Below, one piece after another: positions 20,131 through 31,796 of a stretch of 64,000 bases of DNA (positions are counted from its first letter, which is position 1; the number at the start of each line of letters is the position of its first letter). The notes below the pieces were generated by a model that was given only the letters and a program-made list of their open reading frames with translations, ran no database searches and was not told the DNA's origin. Both the position numbers and the translations under genes were made by a program. The stretch covers positions 74,360,770 to 74,424,769 of the forward strand of contig OX465595.1 in assembly GCA_950022295.1 (NCBI GenBank). The letters are read 5' to 3'. The stretch comes from Bromus sterilis. Its lineage: Eukaryota; Streptophyta; Magnoliopsida; Poales; Poaceae.

Positions 20131-21445
20131 AGCCCGAGGCGTCAACTGGAGTTCTGATCCGGACGGGACCATCATCTGCATCATGCGTGCGCTGTGCCTC
20201 CGGCCTGGTTCTCGGGAGCGGAGCATGGGACTATGTCATCGACAACGCCTCGTGGTTTGGGGAAGGAATGCCTCTGCCATGCGGCGTCATCATTCCTTTC
20301 GGAGGACATCGCGTTTTCATCGCAACACTTCCTGAGGTTTTCCCAAGGGAGGTACGTGTGTTCTCTAAGCTCACGGATCCATTGCCAGGTGGGCCGGATG
20401 CTGTGGGAATAGAGGGCACGAATGCACACATCCGTGCGGAGGTTACAATGGCGGGAGCATCTAGCCGCCACAGTTCCACTTCGGCAACCCGAGCCGCAAG
20501 GGAAGGAGCTACTACACCAGCAAGCGCAAGCAACTCACCGGATGTGCTTTGCACTCCCGTGGAGTTGAACGCCGACCCAGCAGTAGCGAATGCCGAGATG
20601 GAGAAGGCGCGCCAAGCTCTGAAGTAGCAATCAGATCGGATAGACGCGGAAAAGCGTCGTCTGGAAGCAACCGTTCGGGAGTACAATGCAGCGCATGGCC
20701 TCAAGCAGCGCGTCATCCCACCCCTAGTAATCGATGAGCTTCGCATCGCGGGCCGAGAGGTCGGCTGAGAGATGGGAGGAGCCCAGCAGCCAGCAACATC
20801 CATCGTCATCGCTCCACAGTTCGTCTATAGTTCTCCTGTGAAGAACATGAGAGCTGCCGAGCAGATCGCCACCGAGCTGGAGCACCTAGATGAAGAAGAG
20901 ATGCTTTAGAGGACGCGCCGAATGCGTCACCTCTCAGCAGTAGCAAGCCAACAGCAAAGGGCGGCCACCGAGTAGCAAAGGCCAGTAGCATCATCTCGGG
21001 AAACTGCGGGCGCAAACCAGCCAAATGCTCCACCTCGGCAGTAGAGACAGGCATCTTCGCCACATGGCAGTTTGCATCGCAGTCAGAAGAATCAAGGGGC
21101 TGCAGGAGGCAGTCGGAGGGATGAGCCAGTAGTCAACAGCAGGCACAATGAGCAACCGGCGACGTCAGCTCGGTCGGTGATGAGTCAGCACCTAGGTCCC
21201 CGAGCAATCGGGGAGAACGATGCAAGGCACCGCATTGAGAAGCTCCAGCAAGATAAGCAGCCAGAAGACGATGCACCAGCGGGTACGGCTTGTTTCAGCC
21301 CGCGCATTCGACAAGAGCAGTTCCCCAAAGGCTTCACATTTCCCAGGGACACCCCCAAGTACAATGGATTAGTCAAGCCAGAGGATTGGCTGGTCGATTA
21401 TATGATCGCAGGAGGCATCGCAGGAGGCAGTCGGCGTGTTGCAGT
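20124..21445 (+). pseudogene. Element C gag, N-terminal part
   Basis: The frame starts at the ATG within the primer site and runs 167 codons to a TAG at 20625-20627. The same frame continues with further stops (TGA near 20766, TAG near 20907, 20973 and 21043) into a clear Gag segment ending at 21445 (RQEQFPKGFTFPRDTPKYNG, WLVDYM). Most stops are TAG where glutamine is plausible. Element D interrupts the gene at 21445, and it continues at 30745 in the same frame once one GCAGT copy is removed. Confidence 0.78.
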
Positions 21446-23409
21446 TGTTGGGTAACGAGACAGAAAACGAAAATTTTCCGCACTACGAACACGCCCAGGA
21501 TCACTATGGAGATGCATACAAGGTTTTTGATCTGATCATTACCGACTCGTAGCGCAGCGGAAGTAGAGTCGATGAAGATCGGCGGTGCAGACCCCCGCAG
21601 CTAGGATTTACAACCTCCCAACCGCGAGGATGTTCCCCTCCGTATGCTCCCCGGACAGCCCTCCGGGAGGCGGTCGGACAGTCCCTCGGATGGTGTCACG
21701 GACAGCCCTTCGGGAGGCACACTCAGAATCTTGGACAATCACTCGGACAGCCCTTCGGGAGGCACACCTGAACTAAGATCGAAACTACGACCTCTCTACC
21801 AGGTTGCACACATACGGTGTCAGCTATCCGGCAGGGCTTCGCCGTCCAGAACTAGTTCCTGCCGGAACCCAGACAGCCTTTCGGCTCTACGAAACTATTT
21901 CGTGGGAGGGAGATAAGAAAGCCAGATCATGCATGGCATTTTTTATGAGAGTTAGATCTAGTGTGGAGAGCCCCTCTCCACCTCTATTTATAGGAAAAGG
22001 CAAGGGGTAGGGTGCCACTTGAAAAACCCAAAATGTCCAAGCTTTATGTCTCACATAAAGGGCAAAATGGGGAGGTAAGTGGAGCTCCATGGAGGAGCTC
22101 TCCTTGGCCGGCCACCCCTTGTGGGACCCCCAAAAAAGGGGTTCCCACCCTTCCATGTCATCTCCTAGATCTTTTGGGAAAAGCCCCAAAAGGTGGCTTT
22201 CCAAAAAGCAACCAAATAGTGTTTCCACTATTCATGAAACCAATTATTTTCGCGTCCGAAAAACCCGAAAAAATTTCTTTAGGCCCAGAACATTTCCAGC
22301 ACCCCCCAGAATAATTTTGGACGTGTTCCGAAACATTTCCGGATCAAGGATTTTCATCAGCGAAAAGTAACCAACGCATTTCCGGCAGCTCCGAAACAAC
22401 TTTTCGGCTTTCTCTCTCTCGGAACTTTTCCGCCGTCTTCGAAACTTTTTCTGTGACTTTATCTCAGACTCCCTATCTAGTATTCAACAGATAGATGACC
22501 CTTAAGCGTGTGACCCTGTAGGTTCGATGAAGTATAGACATGACCCAGAACACTTTCCGATCAATGATCAATAGCGGAACCGTGGACATCCATATTGATC
22601 CCTATACCCATACGAATGAATATTCGAGTGAACCTGTAGTTGCCGTGTGCTATTCTTGTTGCTTCGCGATATGTTACAAATACCCGAGGTGAGACTTATC
22701 AGCATCCCCGTGAATCAACAATCTTGTCCACTATGCCAGTTACCTCGTTACCAGTTTTGTTCTCTTTTCTCGTTTCCGTGTTACGGCATCCCTGTGATCA
22801 AATCACATTGTGTCTGGCCAGACGATGATGGATACCGTAACATCGAGAGGGCCCAAAGAATATCTATCCATCGTCGGATGAGCAAATCCCAATCTTGAGC
22901 TATCTCGTTCCTTGTCATACTTTTCCGTGAACCCGTAAGCCGCCGTAATAGCCACCCAGTTACGGATGACGTTTAACAAACCCCAAAGTTCACGAAGCAA
23001 GAATGAAGGAACTCGATGCTCTCATGGTCTAAGGAATTATGCACACATTATCTTTCTTTGTGTTATTAACCATTTACTTGTGACGAATGTATCTCATAGC
23101 ATAACATCAATTCGGGTCGATTCAACACAAGTGTTCTTCTAACATTGTGCCCATAAAGTTGCCGACATACTCATGCCCATGATCAGGAAAACAGGACCAT
23201 CATGCAACACTTAAGCCAGTCATAGAGGCATGACTAGGAACACATTTTACTGCTTAATATACCACACGTGCAAAAGAGTTTCCCTCTAAGCTTCGTGGTT
23301 ATGGAAGACTCGAGAATCATTGCAGTTATAGCATGGAACATAAACTTTAATTACAAACTTGGAGATACAAAATAACTATTATTACTGCCTCTAGGGCATA
23401 TCTCCTACA
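21446..23409 (-). repeat. 3' LTR of element D
   Basis: It is a direct copy of 28781-30744 with one difference at 23323. On the minus strand it runs from TGTAGGAG to CCCAACA. It contains a TATA box (CCTATAAATAG, 21994-21984) and, at 21650-21770, four near-copies of CGGACAGCCCTTCGGGAGGC, each able to fold on its CCCTTCGGG core. Confidence 0.95.
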
Positions 23410-23421
23410 GACTCCCACTTG
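23410..23421 (-). promoter_or_regulatory. Polypurine tract of element D
   Basis: Minus strand CAAGTGGGAGTC directly precedes the TGTAGGAG start of the 3' LTR. It lies 20 bases beyond the end of the polyprotein frame. Confidence 0.75.
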
Positions 23422-23440
23422 CACTAGAGTCATAATCTAG

Positions 23441-26400
23441 TTACATGGCTTCCCTAACACCAATGGCTATTCGGTGTTGCTCATGCTTTGCTCGTGGTAG
23501 AGGCTTTGTCATCGGGTCTGACACATTCAGATCCGTGTGAACTTTGCGTACTTTCACTAAACCCTCTTCGACATGATATCGAATGAGTTTATATTTGCGT
23601 TCAATATGTCTTGTCTTATGGTGAGAACATGGCTCCCTTGCCTGAGCCACGGCGCCACTATTATCACAATAGATTTCCACCGGGTCCAGAGCACTCGGAA
23701 CCACACCAAGGTCTTCAAGAAACTGCTTGATCCATACCGCCTCCTTGGAGGCTTCTGAAGCTGCAACATATTCCGCCTCTGTCGTAGAATCCGCCACAGT
23801 CTTTTGTTTGGAACTTTTCCAGTCAACTGCGCCACCGTTCAATATGAAAACATAGCCTGATTGAGATTTGAAGTCATCTGGGTCAGTCATGAAGCCAGCA
23901 TCAGTGTAACCACTTACAATGAGCTCTTCATCACCTCCGTACACAAGGAGCAAGTCCTTGGTCCTTCTGAGGTACTTAAGAATATTTTTGACTGCGGCCC
24001 AGTGTTCCAATCCTGGATCACTTTGGTACCTGCTGCTAACACTTAGCGCATAGGAAACATCTGGTCTTGTACATAGCATGGCATACATAATTGAACCAAC
24101 TGCCGAAGCATATGGAACATCATTCATTTGTACTCGCTCATCGAGAGTCCGAGGACACTGATTCTTGCTCAGTACTGTGCCAGGTGACATGGGGAGTAGG
24201 CCTTTCTTGGAGTTCTCCATGTTGAACCTTTTCAACACCTTGTCAATGTATGTGCTTTGGCTAAGCGCTATTAGGCGTTTTGATCTATCTCTATAGATTC
24301 TGATGCCCAATACGTATGCCGCTTCGCCTAAGTCTTTCATTGAAAAACTCTTCTTCAATGAGTCTTTTATTTCGCTAAGGAAATTCACGTTATTTCCAAT
24401 CAACAATATGTCATCCACATATAAGATTAGAAATGCTTTTGCGCTCCCACTAAACTTCTTGTAAACACAAGATTCTTCATCATTCCTGATGAAGCCAAAC
24501 TCTTTGACCACTTCATCAAAACGAATGTTCCAACTCCTTGATGCTTGCTTCAGACCATAAATGGCCTTCTGAAGTTTGCATACCTTTCCAGCATCCTTAG
24601 AAATGACAAAACCTTCAGGCTGTATCATGTATACATCTTCTTTGAGATTTCCATTTAGGAAAGCCGTTTTGACATCCATCTGCCATATTTCATAATCGAA
24701 ATAAGCAGCAATTGCTAGTAATATCCGTACAGACTTAAGCATAGCTACGGGCGAGAAAGTCTCGTCATAGTCCACTCCTGGAACTTGCGTGAATCCTTTC
24801 GCGACAAGTCTAGCTTTATGGATAGTAATGTTACCATCCGCGTCTGACTTTCTTTTGAAAATCCATTTACAACCAATGGGCTTCACGCCTTCTGGAAGTT
24901 CTACCAAGTTCCAAACTTGATTTTCGTACATGGATTCCATTTCGGATTTCATGGCTTTATGCCATTCCCTCGAGTTGGGCCCCGCCATTGCTTCCTTGTA
25001 GTGCACAGGTTCATCGTCTTCAAGGATGAAGATTTCGTTATGAAACCACTCAGGTGGCACGATGGTCCTACCTGATCTGCGCGGTTCAGTCACATACTTG
25101 TCTGAAGTTTCCGCATCACATGCAACAACTGCCGGCTCGGTTGTATGGATAATTTGCGGAATTTCTTCCGGTTCCTTGGCCATATTAACGGTTGCCGAAG
25201 ATTCAATAATCTCATCAAGTAGTACTGTCCTTCCACTCACCTCTTTAGTGAGAAACTCTTTTTCAAGAAATTGTCCATTTCTGGCAACAAACACTTTGTT
25301 ATCGGACGGGTGGTAGAAGGAATACCCAATTGTTTTTATTGGATAACTTACAAAGTAACATTTGTCTGATCTGGGATCGAGTTTGGTAGGTTGTAAACGT
25401 TTCACGTATACCTCACAACCCCAAATCCTGAGATGCGACAAACCGGGTTTCTTCCCGTGCCATAACTCGTATGGTGTCGTCTCAACAGACTTAGACGGTG
25501 CTCTATTTAATGTGTAAGCGGCAGTTTCTAGTGCGTGACCCCAAAAGGATATCGGCAGATCTGTAAGAGACATCATCGACCTTACCATGTCTAACAGGGT
25601 TCGGTTACGTCGTTCCGACACTCCATTTCGCTGTGGAGTTCCGGGAGGCGTAAGCTGTGAAACGATTCCACGGTCACTCAGATGTTGGCTAAACTCATGA
25701 CTAAGGTATTCGCCCCCACGATCTGATCGCAGAAACTTAATCCTTTTGTTACGATGATTTTCTACCTCATTCTGAAATTCTTTGAACTTTTCAAAGGTTT
25801 CTGACTTATGCTTCATCAAGTAGATATATCCATACCTACTTAAATCGTCAGTAAAAGTCACGAAGTAGAAATACCCACCCCGTGCGGTTGTGCTCATTGG
25901 ACCACATACATCACTATGTATTATTTCCAACAATTCATTCGCCCGTTCAGGATGACCCATGAACGGCGTCTTGGTCATTTTCCCCATTAAGCAAGCCTCA
26001 CATGTGTCAAATGATTCAAAATCAAATGATGGTAAAACTCCATCTTTGTGGAGTCTTTGCATGCGTTTCTTTCCGATGTGGCCAAGACGACAGTGCCACA
26101 AATAAGTGGTGGTGGTTTCAGCCTTCTTAAGGCGTTTAGCATTTACGTTAAAGACATCTTTTCCACATTCAAGATTTAGTATGAAAAGGCCCCCAACAAT
26201 GGGTGCAAATCCATAAAACATATCCATACAATAAAGTGAACAACCATTGTTCTCAGACTTGTAGGAATACCCATCGTGTACCAAACATGATCCAGAGATA
26301 ATGTTTCTACACAATGCCGGAACAAAATAACAGTTACTTAGTTCTAAGATAAATCCTGAAGGGAGACGTAGAGGCATCATGCCGACGGCTTGAGCTGCGA

Positions 26401-27433
26401 TCCCAGCGCCGTTGCCGACGCGCATGATGACTTCATTCTTTGCTAGCTTGTGGACCTTCTGAAGCCCCTGTATCGAGTTGCAAATGTGAGCAACCGATCC
26501 GGTATCAAATACCCAAGACTTAGAATTTTCGCTAGCAAGCAAAACGTCAATGACATTAACATGTATTACAGTTATACCTTTTCCGGTGTTTCCGGACTTC
26601 TTATCTGCCAGGTACTTCTTGCAGTTTCTCTTCCAGTGTCCTGTGCCCTTGCAGTAGAAGCACTCAGTTTCAGTCTTGGCTCCGCCCTTAGAGTTGCTTT
26701 GGGAGACGGTCTTACCGGCGCCCTTGCCCTTCTTGGACTTGCCTTTCTTTTTGAAACTGGCGGTTTTATTCACAAGCAACACTTGCTTGCGATTTTTCCG
26801 CAGTCCTCCTTCCGCAGTTTTCAGCATGGCGAGCACCTCATTCGGTGTCTTCTCCATCCCATTCATGTTGTAGTTCATGATAAAACCGTCGTAAGACGGG
26901 GGGAGTGAAGCAAGCAACATGTCCATCATATGGGCTGGTGGAATTGGAAATTCCAGGGTTTTAAGCCTTTCAGCGTAGCCAATCATATTGACCACGTGTT
27001 CGCCAACTGAACTGCCCTCAGCCATCTTGCAATCCATCATGGTCTTTGTTATATCATAACGTTCAGACCGTGCATTTTGCTTGTACAGAGCATCCAATTC
27101 CCGGATCATATTACGGGCGTCATGGAATTCAAAACGTTTTTGAAGCTCTGGACTCATGCAAGCTAGCATGAGGCACTGCACTAAGTTGTAGTCATCTTCC
27201 TTAGTGGCCCAGACATTTTGTTCATCTTCCGGGGCAGTCTCCACCGGTTTAGCTGGAAGAGTCGTGTCAAGCACATACACTTTCTTAGCGCTCCTGAGGA
27301 CAATCCTCAGGGTACGGACCCAGTCCGCATAGTTGTTTCCATTTGCAGCTAACTTCTCTTTCTCTAACATTGGGCCTAAGCTGAACGGTGTGTTGCGAGC
27401 CATGAGATCTACAACGGTAAACACAAGTTTCAT
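23441..27433 (-). CDS. Gag-Pol polyprotein of element D
   Basis: One frame of 1330 codons encodes Gag, protease, integrase, reverse transcriptase and RNase H in Copia order. Visible sites are the zinc knuckle C258-x2-C261-x4-H266-x4-C271, protease DTGS at 310-313, integrase zinc finger H447, H452, C478, C481, and integrase catalytic residues D508, D571 and E607 with the exact 35-residue spacing. Reverse transcriptase has YVDD at 1005-1008 and RNase H has D1178, E1219 and D1257. The annotated start is the first Met; Met11 (MARNTPF) is an alternative. There are no stops or shifts, in contrast to every other pol in the window. The product would form virus-like particles in the cytoplasm and insert new copies in the nucleus. 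Confidence 0.97.
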   Translation of the reverse strand: MKLVFTVVDLMARNTPFSLGPMLEKEKLAANGNNYADWVRTLRIVLRSAKKVYVLDTTLPAKPVETAPEDEQNVWATKEDDYNLVQCLMLACMSPELQKRFEFHDARNMIRELDALYKQNARSERYDITKTMMDCKMAEGSSVGEHVVNMIGYAERLKTLEFPIPPAHMMDMLLASLPPSYDGFIMNYNMNGMEKTPNEVLAMLKTAEGGLRKNRKQVLLVNKTASFKKKGKSKKGKGAGKTVSQSNSKGGAKTETECFYCKGTGHWKRNCKKYLADKKSGNTGKGITVIHVNVIDVLLASENSKSWVFDTGSVAHICNSIQGLQKVHKLAKNEVIMRVGNGAGIAAQAVGMMPLRLPSGFILELSNCYFVPALCRNIISGSCLVHDGYSYKSENNGCSLYCMDMFYGFAPIVGGLFILNLECGKDVFNVNAKRLKKAETTTTYLWHCRLGHIGKKRMQRLHKDGVLPSFDFESFDTCEACLMGKMTKTPFMGHPERANELLEIIHSDVCGPMSTTARGGYFYFVTFTDDLSRYGYIYLMKHKSETFEKFKEFQNEVENHRNKRIKFLRSDRGGEYLSHEFSQHLSDRGIVSQLTPPGTPQRNGVSERRNRTLLDMVRSMMSLTDLPISFWGHALETAAYTLNRAPSKSVETTPYELWHGKKPGLSHLRIWGCEVYVKRLQPTKLDPRSDKCYFVSYPIKTIGYSFYHPSDNKVFVARNGQFLEKEFLTKEVSGRTVLLDEIIESSATVNMAKEPEEIPQIIHTTEPAVVACDAETSDKYVTEPRRSGRTIVPPEWFHNEIFILEDDEPVHYKEAMAGPNSREWHKAMKSEMESMYENQVWNLVELPEGVKPIGCKWIFKRKSDADGNITIHKARLVAKGFTQVPGVDYDETFSPVAMLKSVRILLAIAAYFDYEIWQMDVKTAFLNGNLKEDVYMIQPEGFVISKDAGKVCKLQKAIYGLKQASRSWNIRFDEVVKEFGFIRNDEESCVYKKFSGSAKAFLILYVDDILLIGNNVNFLSEIKDSLKKSFSMKDLGEAAYVLGIRIYRDRSKRLIALSQSTYIDKVLKRFNMENSKKGLLPMSPGTVLSKNQCPRTLDERVQMNDVPYASAVGSIMYAMLCTRPDVSYALSVSSRYQSDPGLEHWAAVKNILKYLRRTKDLLLVYGGDEELIVSGYTDAGFMTDPDDFKSQSGYVFILNGGAVDWKSSKQKTVADSTTEAEYVAASEASKEAVWIKQFLEDLGVVPSALDPVEIYCDNSGAVAQAREPCSHHKTRHIERKYKLIRYHVEEGLVKVRKVHTDLNVSDPMTKPLPRAKHEQHRIAIGVREAM

Positions 27434-28766
27434 TTAGATTTTGTTCATAATTAATTTGCACTAGAGAATAAACAATTTTATTCTAAGGTGCGCTCCCACT
27501 CAAATCAATATCTCTCATAATTGATTGTGAGTGATTCAAGATCCGTATTTCAATTTGACGTCATTGACGGGTTCATCACTGATGACGTCATTTTCAATCG
27601 GTAGGCCAACTTGCCAATCACATCTCTATGTGACTTTTGTCCATCTTTCGATGCATGTGTTCCGAGCTCAGGACTGTCCTGCCTGAACGTCAAGTCAACC
27701 AAGTGATCTTGCAGTGAGGTCTGACCTTCACCCGCCTTACACCTCTCAAATCGTTCGTGCTCATGTGTACATGGCGCACCCCGAAAAGATACGTGTTGTA
27801 GACGGTGCTACACTTGGGAGAACACAAACTACTTGATATTTTTAAGTGAGAGATCACCCTGATAAATAGCGACTACCGCGCAATCAAAAAGGGTGCATCA
27901 TAAGGGATAAACAACTCAGGCAATTCATAATAGCATGATATGGTATAGCCCTTTCTGACGGAGAATTCTTTTATTTCTTCGTCTTCAGCATTTGTGTCGG
28001 TGTTCACCTTCCGAAGATTTCCACCACCTTGTCGATGTACCAGATAATATTGCTATCTCTATAGCTAATAAAATTAGTGCATTATATAAGGTTGACACGC
28101 AGGTCATTAAAATGGCAATCATATGGCTCCAGCCATCATGCTGAATCATGACACGCAGGTCATGTTAATTTACATTATATAGTCATCTCATACATAATCA
28201 AATTAATATGAGAACTGCTATACCACATCACATGCCATCCTGCAAAACCAAGTTAGACGCCTCTAATCGGTTTATGCAAGATTTTATTTTACGTGGCTTC
28301 TAAGGTTTGTCTTAAACTGCAGATACCAACGTTTATTTTCAAGTATGATTATTCAAGTCGCTAGATTAACTTTGCGGGGTGTATGAAGAACGAGATAATA
28401 AAATCTCGAACCTCATACTGAACTTCGTCATACGCGTGACCCCCGTGCAGATCATATCTGCATTGCCCTTTAGTCTGTGAAATTTCATCTTTCTTTAACT
28501 ATGGTGGAATTCAATGAACTGATAGCACTTCGTTGATCAATCAGGATCGCGGATTGCCAGAACTTTGAAACTACACCATGCCGTTAATCAAGATCAGAAA
28601 TACGCAAATTCCAGGGAAGCAACAAGAACATCGGGTAACAGATTTCATCTGCTACTCGCATAAATAATTATTAGCAATAGATCTCATCTACTACAAAATT
28701 ATATTATGCAATACCCATACATCTCTTATGTATTCTAGATCGTGACCTGCATCTACGCATAGCACG
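27434..28766 (-). other. Long untranslated leader of element D
   Basis: About 1.3 kb without a recognised gene separates the primer site from the polyprotein start, as in BARE-type elements. A short block TGACACGCAGGTCAT occurs twice, near 28093 and 28149. Such leaders usually hold packaging and dimerisation signals, but I cannot point to them. Confidence 0.6.
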
Positions 28767-28779
28767 GCTCTTGATGCCA
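28767..28779 (-). promoter_or_regulatory. Primer binding site of element D (variant initiator-Met type)
   Basis: Minus strand TGGCATCAAGAGC begins one base after the 5' LTR. The usual Copia site complementary to initiator tRNA-Met is TGGTATCAGAGC, so this one has a substitution and an extra A. It is in the right place. Confidence 0.7.
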
Positions 28780-28780
28780 C

Positions 28781-30744
28781 TGTTGGGTAACGAGACAGAA
28801 AACGAAAATTTTCCGCACTACGAACACGCCCAGGATCACTATGGAGATGCATACAAGGTTTTTGATCTGATCATTACCGACTCGTAGCGCAGCGGAAGTA
28901 GAGTCGATGAAGATCGGCGGTGCAGACCCCCGCAGCTAGGATTTACAACCTCCCAACCGCGAGGATGTTCCCCTCCGTATGCTCCCCGGACAGCCCTCCG
29001 GGAGGCGGTCGGACAGTCCCTCGGATGGTGTCACGGACAGCCCTTCGGGAGGCACACTCAGAATCTTGGACAATCACTCGGACAGCCCTTCGGGAGGCAC
29101 ACCTGAACTAAGATCGAAACTACGACCTCTCTACCAGGTTGCACACATACGGTGTCAGCTATCCGGCAGGGCTTCGCCGTCCAGAACTAGTTCCTGCCGG
29201 AACCCAGACAGCCTTTCGGCTCTACGAAACTATTTCGTGGGAGGGAGATAAGAAAGCCAGATCATGCATGGCATTTTTTATGAGAGTTAGATCTAGTGTG
29301 GAGAGCCCCTCTCCACCTCTATTTATAGGAAAAGGCAAGGGGTAGGGTGCCACTTGAAAAACCCAAAATGTCCAAGCTTTATGTCTCACATAAAGGGCAA
29401 AATGGGGAGGTAAGTGGAGCTCCATGGAGGAGCTCTCCTTGGCCGGCCACCCCTTGTGGGACCCCCAAAAAAGGGGTTCCCACCCTTCCATGTCATCTCC
29501 TAGATCTTTTGGGAAAAGCCCCAAAAGGTGGCTTTCCAAAAAGCAACCAAATAGTGTTTCCACTATTCATGAAACCAATTATTTTCGCGTCCGAAAAACC
29601 CGAAAAAATTTCTTTAGGCCCAGAACATTTCCAGCACCCCCCAGAATAATTTTGGACGTGTTCCGAAACATTTCCGGATCAAGGATTTTCATCAGCGAAA
29701 AGTAACCAACGCATTTCCGGCAGCTCCGAAACAACTTTTCGGCTTTCTCTCTCTCGGAACTTTTCCGCCGTCTTCGAAACTTTTTCTGTGACTTTATCTC
29801 AGACTCCCTATCTAGTATTCAACAGATAGATGACCCTTAAGCGTGTGACCCTGTAGGTTCGATGAAGTATAGACATGACCCAGAACACTTTCCGATCAAT
29901 GATCAATAGCGGAACCGTGGACATCCATATTGATCCCTATACCCATACGAATGAATATTCGAGTGAACCTGTAGTTGCCGTGTGCTATTCTTGTTGCTTC
30001 GCGATATGTTACAAATACCCGAGGTGAGACTTATCAGCATCCCCGTGAATCAACAATCTTGTCCACTATGCCAGTTACCTCGTTACCAGTTTTGTTCTCT
30101 TTTCTCGTTTCCGTGTTACGGCATCCCTGTGATCAAATCACATTGTGTCTGGCCAGACGATGATGGATACCGTAACATCGAGAGGGCCCAAAGAATATCT
30201 ATCCATCGTCGGATGAGCAAATCCCAATCTTGAGCTATCTCGTTCCTTGTCATACTTTTCCGTGAACCCGTAAGCCGCCGTAATAGCCACCCAGTTACGG
30301 ATGACGTTTAACAAACCCCAAAGTTCACGAAGCAAGAATGAAGGAACTCGATGCTCTCATGGTCTAAGGAATTATGCACACATTATCTTTCTTTGTGTTA
30401 TTAACCATTTACTTGTGACGAATGTATCTCATAGCATAACATCAATTCGGGTCGATTCAACACAAGTGTTCTTCTAACATTGTGCCCATAAAGTTGCCGA
30501 CATACTCATGCCCATGATCAGGAAAACAGGACCATCATGCAACACTTAAGCCAGTCATAGAGGCATGACTAGGAACACATTTTACTGCTTAATATACCAC
30601 ACGTGCAAAAGAGTTTCCCTCTAAGCTTCGTGGTTATGGAAGACTCGAGAATCATTGTAGTTATAGCATGGAACATAAACTTTAATTACAAACTTGGAGA
30701 TACAAAATAACTATTATTACTGCCTCTAGGGCATATCTCCTACA
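28781..30744 (-). repeat. 5' LTR of element D
   Basis: This is the promoter-bearing copy. The TATA box CCTATAAATAG is at 29329-29319 on the minus strand. The four CGGACAGCCC-type repeats are at 28985-29105. It is followed on the right by the target duplication GCAGT and then the gag of element C. Confidence 0.95.
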
Positions 30745-31796
30745 GCAGTTCGGTATGCACCACTCATGTTTCACGGTTCAACTCGGTCCTGGTTAAACAG
30801 CTTTCCCAGCAATAGCATCAATTGCTAGAAGGATTCTGATGATGCGTTTGTTCGGAACTTCACCGTCACGTACGAGCGCCCAGGTCTGCCTCGGCACCTG
30901 GCACTATGCGTACAACGAAAGGACGAGCCCCTTCGCGATTACCTTCAGCGGTGGATCAAGCTCAGAAACACTTGCGAGGGAGTTCATGAAATCCAAGCCA
31001 TCCAGTACTGCACTGACGAGTGCTTGGATGGGTCACTGTTGAAGCACAAGCTCTTGCGCAAGGAGATCACATCTTTGGCTGATCTAATGAGGATAGCAAA
31101 TTCATTCGCCGCATCTGATGCTGCAATGCTCCCGATCCAGCTAAGTCCCAGCGGTTTCATCCAAGGGCATTCCTCTGGACAGCATCAGCAGCATCGGCGG
31201 AAGAAAATGGGCCAAATGGTCCCAATATGCGCAAGAGGCGCGAGATCCAGCGGAACAACAACTTCAACAACAACAAAAACAACAACAACAACAACATAGG
31301 CTTCAACAAGAGGAAGGATGAGCAGCCGGATGCCCAACATGGCAATCGGCAGGTGGCAGTAGTTCCGCAGCAGGATGATCAAGGGGTTGCGGGAGGCAGT
31401 CGAAGGAAAAAACCTTCAGAAAGGCCGCAAGGTCAGATCAGGCCCCCATACACATTTGAAGACATGATGAAACATCCATGCAAAATGCATAGTGGAGTTG
31501 ACAAGCCTGCATCTCACACCACTCGGCAATGCATCTGGGTCGAGCGTCTGTCAAAGGGAGGAGCAGGAAACCTTCCCCCACCCCACCCCCCACCCCCAGG
31601 TCCACCACCACCGAATGCACGTCAGCAGTTCCTGCGCCAAGATGCGGCATATATGATCTTCACTAGCGAGTTAGATGACAAGGGAAGTCGGATATCCCGA
31701 GAGATGGCAGTCAAAGCCACTATGCCGGCAGTTCCCCAGAAGATGAACTGGTCGGACAACATCATCACATGGGGCCCATAGGACCACCCGGGCGTA
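30745..31796 (+). pseudogene. Element C gag, C-terminal part
   Basis: The gag frame resumes after D with MFHGS-type sequence. There is a TAG at about 30816 where Trp is likely, then FVRNFTVTYERPG and LADLMRIANSFAASDAAM. The later part (31227-31781) has a poly-Asn stretch encoded by an AAC-rich microsatellite, then basic and proline-rich sequence, and ends at TAG (31779-31781). The segment CKMHSGVDKP...HTTRQC may be the remains of a metal-binding motif. Confidence 0.78.
31252..31296 (+). repeat. AAC/CAA microsatellite in element C gag
   Basis: A run of AAC-type triplets with few interruptions, translated as asparagines in the gag frame. Confidence 0.9.

Larger units (their letters stand above)
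21446..30744 (-). mobile_element. Element D: complete, apparently intact Copia retrotransposon of the Angela/BARE lineage
   Basis: The element is 9299 bp on the minus strand. Its two LTRs are 1964 bp each (21446-23409 and 28781-30744) and differ at a single base that I could find (C at 23323, T at 30658). The target duplication GCAGT is exact (21441-21445 and 30745-30749). It has a primer site, a long leader, one uninterrupted Gag-Pol frame and a polypurine tract. The minus-strand LTR start TGTAGGAGATATGCCCTAGA resembles the starts of Angela, BARE and WIS LTRs. All catalytic motifs are present. It is the youngest insertion visible here and could be autonomous. Confidence 0.96.

Noticed and set aside
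21585..22898. Short frames in the D LTR (repeated at 28920-30233)
   Set aside because: Identical in both LTRs because the LTRs are identical; no domain and part of them is the short CGGACAGCCC repeat.
23573..26908. Plus-strand frames opposite the D polyprotein
   Set aside because: Shadows of the intact minus-strand polyprotein with no recognisable domain.
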